Part shown: piece after piece, positions 62,340-64,000 of the stretch
How positions within the stretch are numbered: the first letter of the stretch is position 1
How the letters are laid out: every line of letters starts with the position of its first letter
DNA from: Charina bottae
Taxonomy: Eukaryota > Chordata > Lepidosauria > Squamata > Charinaidae
Reading direction: 5' to 3'
Assembly (NCBI GenBank): GCA_023362775.1
Contig: JALMGJ010000003.1
Coordinates: forward strand, 53,173,416-53,237,415
Length of the DNA: 64,000 nucleotides
The notes under the pieces: model-generated
Seen by the model: the letters and a program-made list of their open reading frames with translations, nothing else
What the model was told of the DNA's origin: nothing
Database searches by the model: none
Position numbers and translations under genes: made by a program

Positions 62340-62880
62340 CTTCCCCGCTTTCCTCCCAAGGAGGCCTCGACGGCGCACCCTCCCGCCCCATCAATCCCCC
62401 CACCCCGCCGTTGGGCGTCAGAGGCTGAAAGGATGTGGCAGGAACGGCCCTGGAAAGCGGGGCCTGCGGAGTGCCACCTTTGGGGAGGAGGGTCCAGCCG
62501 GCGAGCAATGGCGGCACCGGAGTTTTCGCCGGAGCGCTGTCTGTCGGGAGAGAAAAGCAGCCACCGCACAGGCCCGCTTAAAAAACCACCACCCCGAAAC
62601 CGCTTTCGAGCCGCCTCTCCGGAGGGTCCCTGCGGTCCTGCCGGGTGCACCCCCCCACCCCGCCGTTCGGCGTCCTCTACCCCCGCTAACCCGAGCCCTG
62701 CGGCGGCCGGGGGAAGCCGAGCCAGGCGGGGGTGCAGCGGGCCCAGCGGCGCGCTGAGGGCGAAGAGCCGCCTGCTCTCCCCTTGGCCGCCTCCGGTCGC
62801 TACAGTCGCCCCGCCGGAACGGAGCCTGGCTTGGCTCCCCCGGCCACCGCAGGGCTCGGGTTAGCGGGGGGAGAGGACAC
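62340..62880 (+). repeat. Left arm of terminal foldback
   Basis: Reverse complement of 63440-64000. Marker words TTCCTCCCAAGGAGGCCTCG and GCGAGCAATGGCGGCACCGG occur in both arms. Very GC-rich. Confidence 0.85.
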
Positions 62881-63439
62881 CTTCCAGCGGAGGAGCGCCT
62901 GGCAATTAAGCGATAGGGAAGGAGGAACGAAATGGGGCGTGTGGCTTGTGTAGCGATTCCGCCCATCCCGCGAGGTTTCTCCAACTTGAATGGCCTTGTC
63001 ATTAAGGGCAGCTTCTCCCTTTAACGCAAGACTGAAACTGCGCTTTTCCGGCCTTCCTTTTTCAAAGAGGGAGAAGTGCGGGGGGGTGGTGGTTAAGCAG
63101 ATTTTAAAATGCACTCGCTCAGTAAGCGACTGCCGTTTGCGCTGCAAGCTGGCCTCCCAGGTGGGAAAGGGGGCGGCATTAACGCGACACAGACCGGGGA
63201 TAGGCCGGACTCGGTCCCGATGTAACCCCGTTAGGTCTCAAAAGCATCTGCTCGGCCCAGCAGCAACTCGTCCGCTGCAAGCAGAACTCCGGCCGGCCTC
63301 CTTCCAGAGGACCCGCCCGCCTGCGCTGTCTGTGGGGAGAGAAAAGCAGCCACCGCACAGGCCCGCTTAAAAAACAACCACCCCGAAACCGCTTTCGAGC
63401 CGCCTCTCCAGAGGGTCCCTGCGGTCCCGCCAGGTGCAC

Positions 63440-64000
63440 CCCCCCACCCCGCCGTTCGGCGTCCTCTCCCCCCGCTAACCCGAGCCCTGCGGTGGCCGGG
63501 GGAGCCAAGCCAGGCTCCGTTCCAGCGGGGCGACTGTAGCGACCGGAGGCGGCCAAGGGGAGAGCAGGCGGCTCTTCGCCCTCAGCGCGCCGCTGGGCCC
63601 GCTGCACCCCCGCCTGGCTCGGCTTCCCCCGGCCGCCGCAGGGCTCGGGTTAGCGGGGGGAGAGGACGCCAAACGGCGGGGTGGGGGGGTGCACCCGGCG
63701 GGACCGCAGGGACCCTCCGGAGAGGCGGCTCGAAAGCGGTTTTGGGGTGGTGGTTTTTTAAGCGGGCCTGTGCGGTGGCTGCTTTTCTCTCCCGACAGAC
63801 AGCGCTCCGGCGAAAACTCCGGTGCCGCCATTGCTCGCCGGCTGGACCCTCCTCCCCAAAGGTGGCGCTCCGCAGGCCCCGCTTTCCAGGGCCATTCCTG
63901 CCACATCCTTTCAGCCTCTGACGCCCAACGGTGGGGTGGGGGGATTGATGGGGCAGGAGGGTGCGCCGTCGAGGCCTCCTTGGGAGGAAAGCGGGGAAGC
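63440..64000 (-). repeat. Right arm of terminal foldback (reaches window end)
   Basis: Mirror of 62340-62880. The match continues to the last base, so the full arm is longer than visible. Confidence 0.85.

Larger units (their letters stand above)
61781..64000. mobile_element. Large hAT-type foldback element, right end outside window
   Basis: Starts CAAGGGTCAGAAATGGCGGC, the reverse complement of the right terminus of 42425-46326, so it is the same family in the opposite orientation. It includes the GCTCTTTGGCCCCTTGAGTG subterminal block and one CCAAT/GC-box unit (about 61862-61898). Inverted arms about 62340-62880 and 63440-64000 flank a loop that also holds a direct repeat (63310-63470 repeats 62540-62690). 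A module at 62660-62790 is shared with 45925-46015. The right end and target duplication cannot be seen. Confidence 0.75.

Noticed and set aside
1..64000. Endogenous retrovirus or other viral insertion
   Set aside because: No LTR pair, primer-binding site, or gag/pol/env-like coding was recognised; all reverse-transcriptase-related coding belongs to non-LTR elements.

Overview
This window is vertebrate nuclear DNA, most likely from a squamate reptile (lizard or snake). Five intron-containing vertebrate genes can be read exon by exon. They lie among BovB, L1, CR1/L2-like and Penelope-like retroelements, tRNA- and 5S-derived SINEs, and many short hAT-type DNA transposons. The species cannot be fixed from sequence alone.

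Gene layout, with consensus splice sites and unbroken frames: TMEM59 (+, 934-4887, 5' part outside the window); LDLRAD1 (+, 10693-23065, complete, six exons); LRRC42 (-, 36885-27934, seven coding exons); HSPB11/IFT25 (+, 39197-53027, five exons); DIO1 (-, 58173-54495, four exons, with an in-frame UGA selenocysteine codon at 56013-56011 and a recognisable SECIS element at 53495-53535). Order and relative orientation match what I recall of human 1p32.3. LRRC42 and HSPB11 are divergent from a shared promoter region; HSPB11 and DIO1 converge. The products do unrelated jobs (autophagy/Golgi membrane protein, LDL-receptor-class-A membrane protein, LRR protein, intraflagellar transport, thyroid hormone deiodination). 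The block is conserved synteny, not a functional cluster.

Between the genes the DNA is AT-rich and full of transposons, many with target-site duplications (TSDs) that can be read directly. The most unusual part is a set of GC-rich non-autonomous DNA transposons. (1) hAT-type elements with CAGAGCTTTCCAAAC-like ends and 8-bp TSDs (7564-7832, 8219-8492, 9022-9950, 24133-24596, 32138-32384, 47566-48224 with 47603-47872 nested inside) have similar ends but different interiors: palindromes, a 61-bp minisatellite, or ETS-motif-rich DNA. (2) Two very large elements with CAGGGGTCGG-like ends (42425-46326, and 61781 to the window end) carry inverted repeats hundreds of bases long. The first holds what looks like a spliced two-exon piece of a cellular gene, present twice in opposite orientation. 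(3) Two TA-flanked elements (11514-12022, 39651-40066). A ~38-bp minisatellite carrying a GC box, a CCAAT box and an E-box-like CACGTG recurs in all three classes, although their ends are unrelated.

Other points: a 104-bp-arm palindrome of Penelope-like origin with two hammerhead-ribozyme-like motifs just upstream of the last LDLRAD1 exon; a tandem copy of the start of LRRC42 exon 5 in the next intron; and L1 derivatives that keep the 5' region, ORF1 and 3' end but lack most of ORF2. No CRISPR array, functional tRNA/rRNA gene, complete transposase or endogenous retrovirus was recognised.
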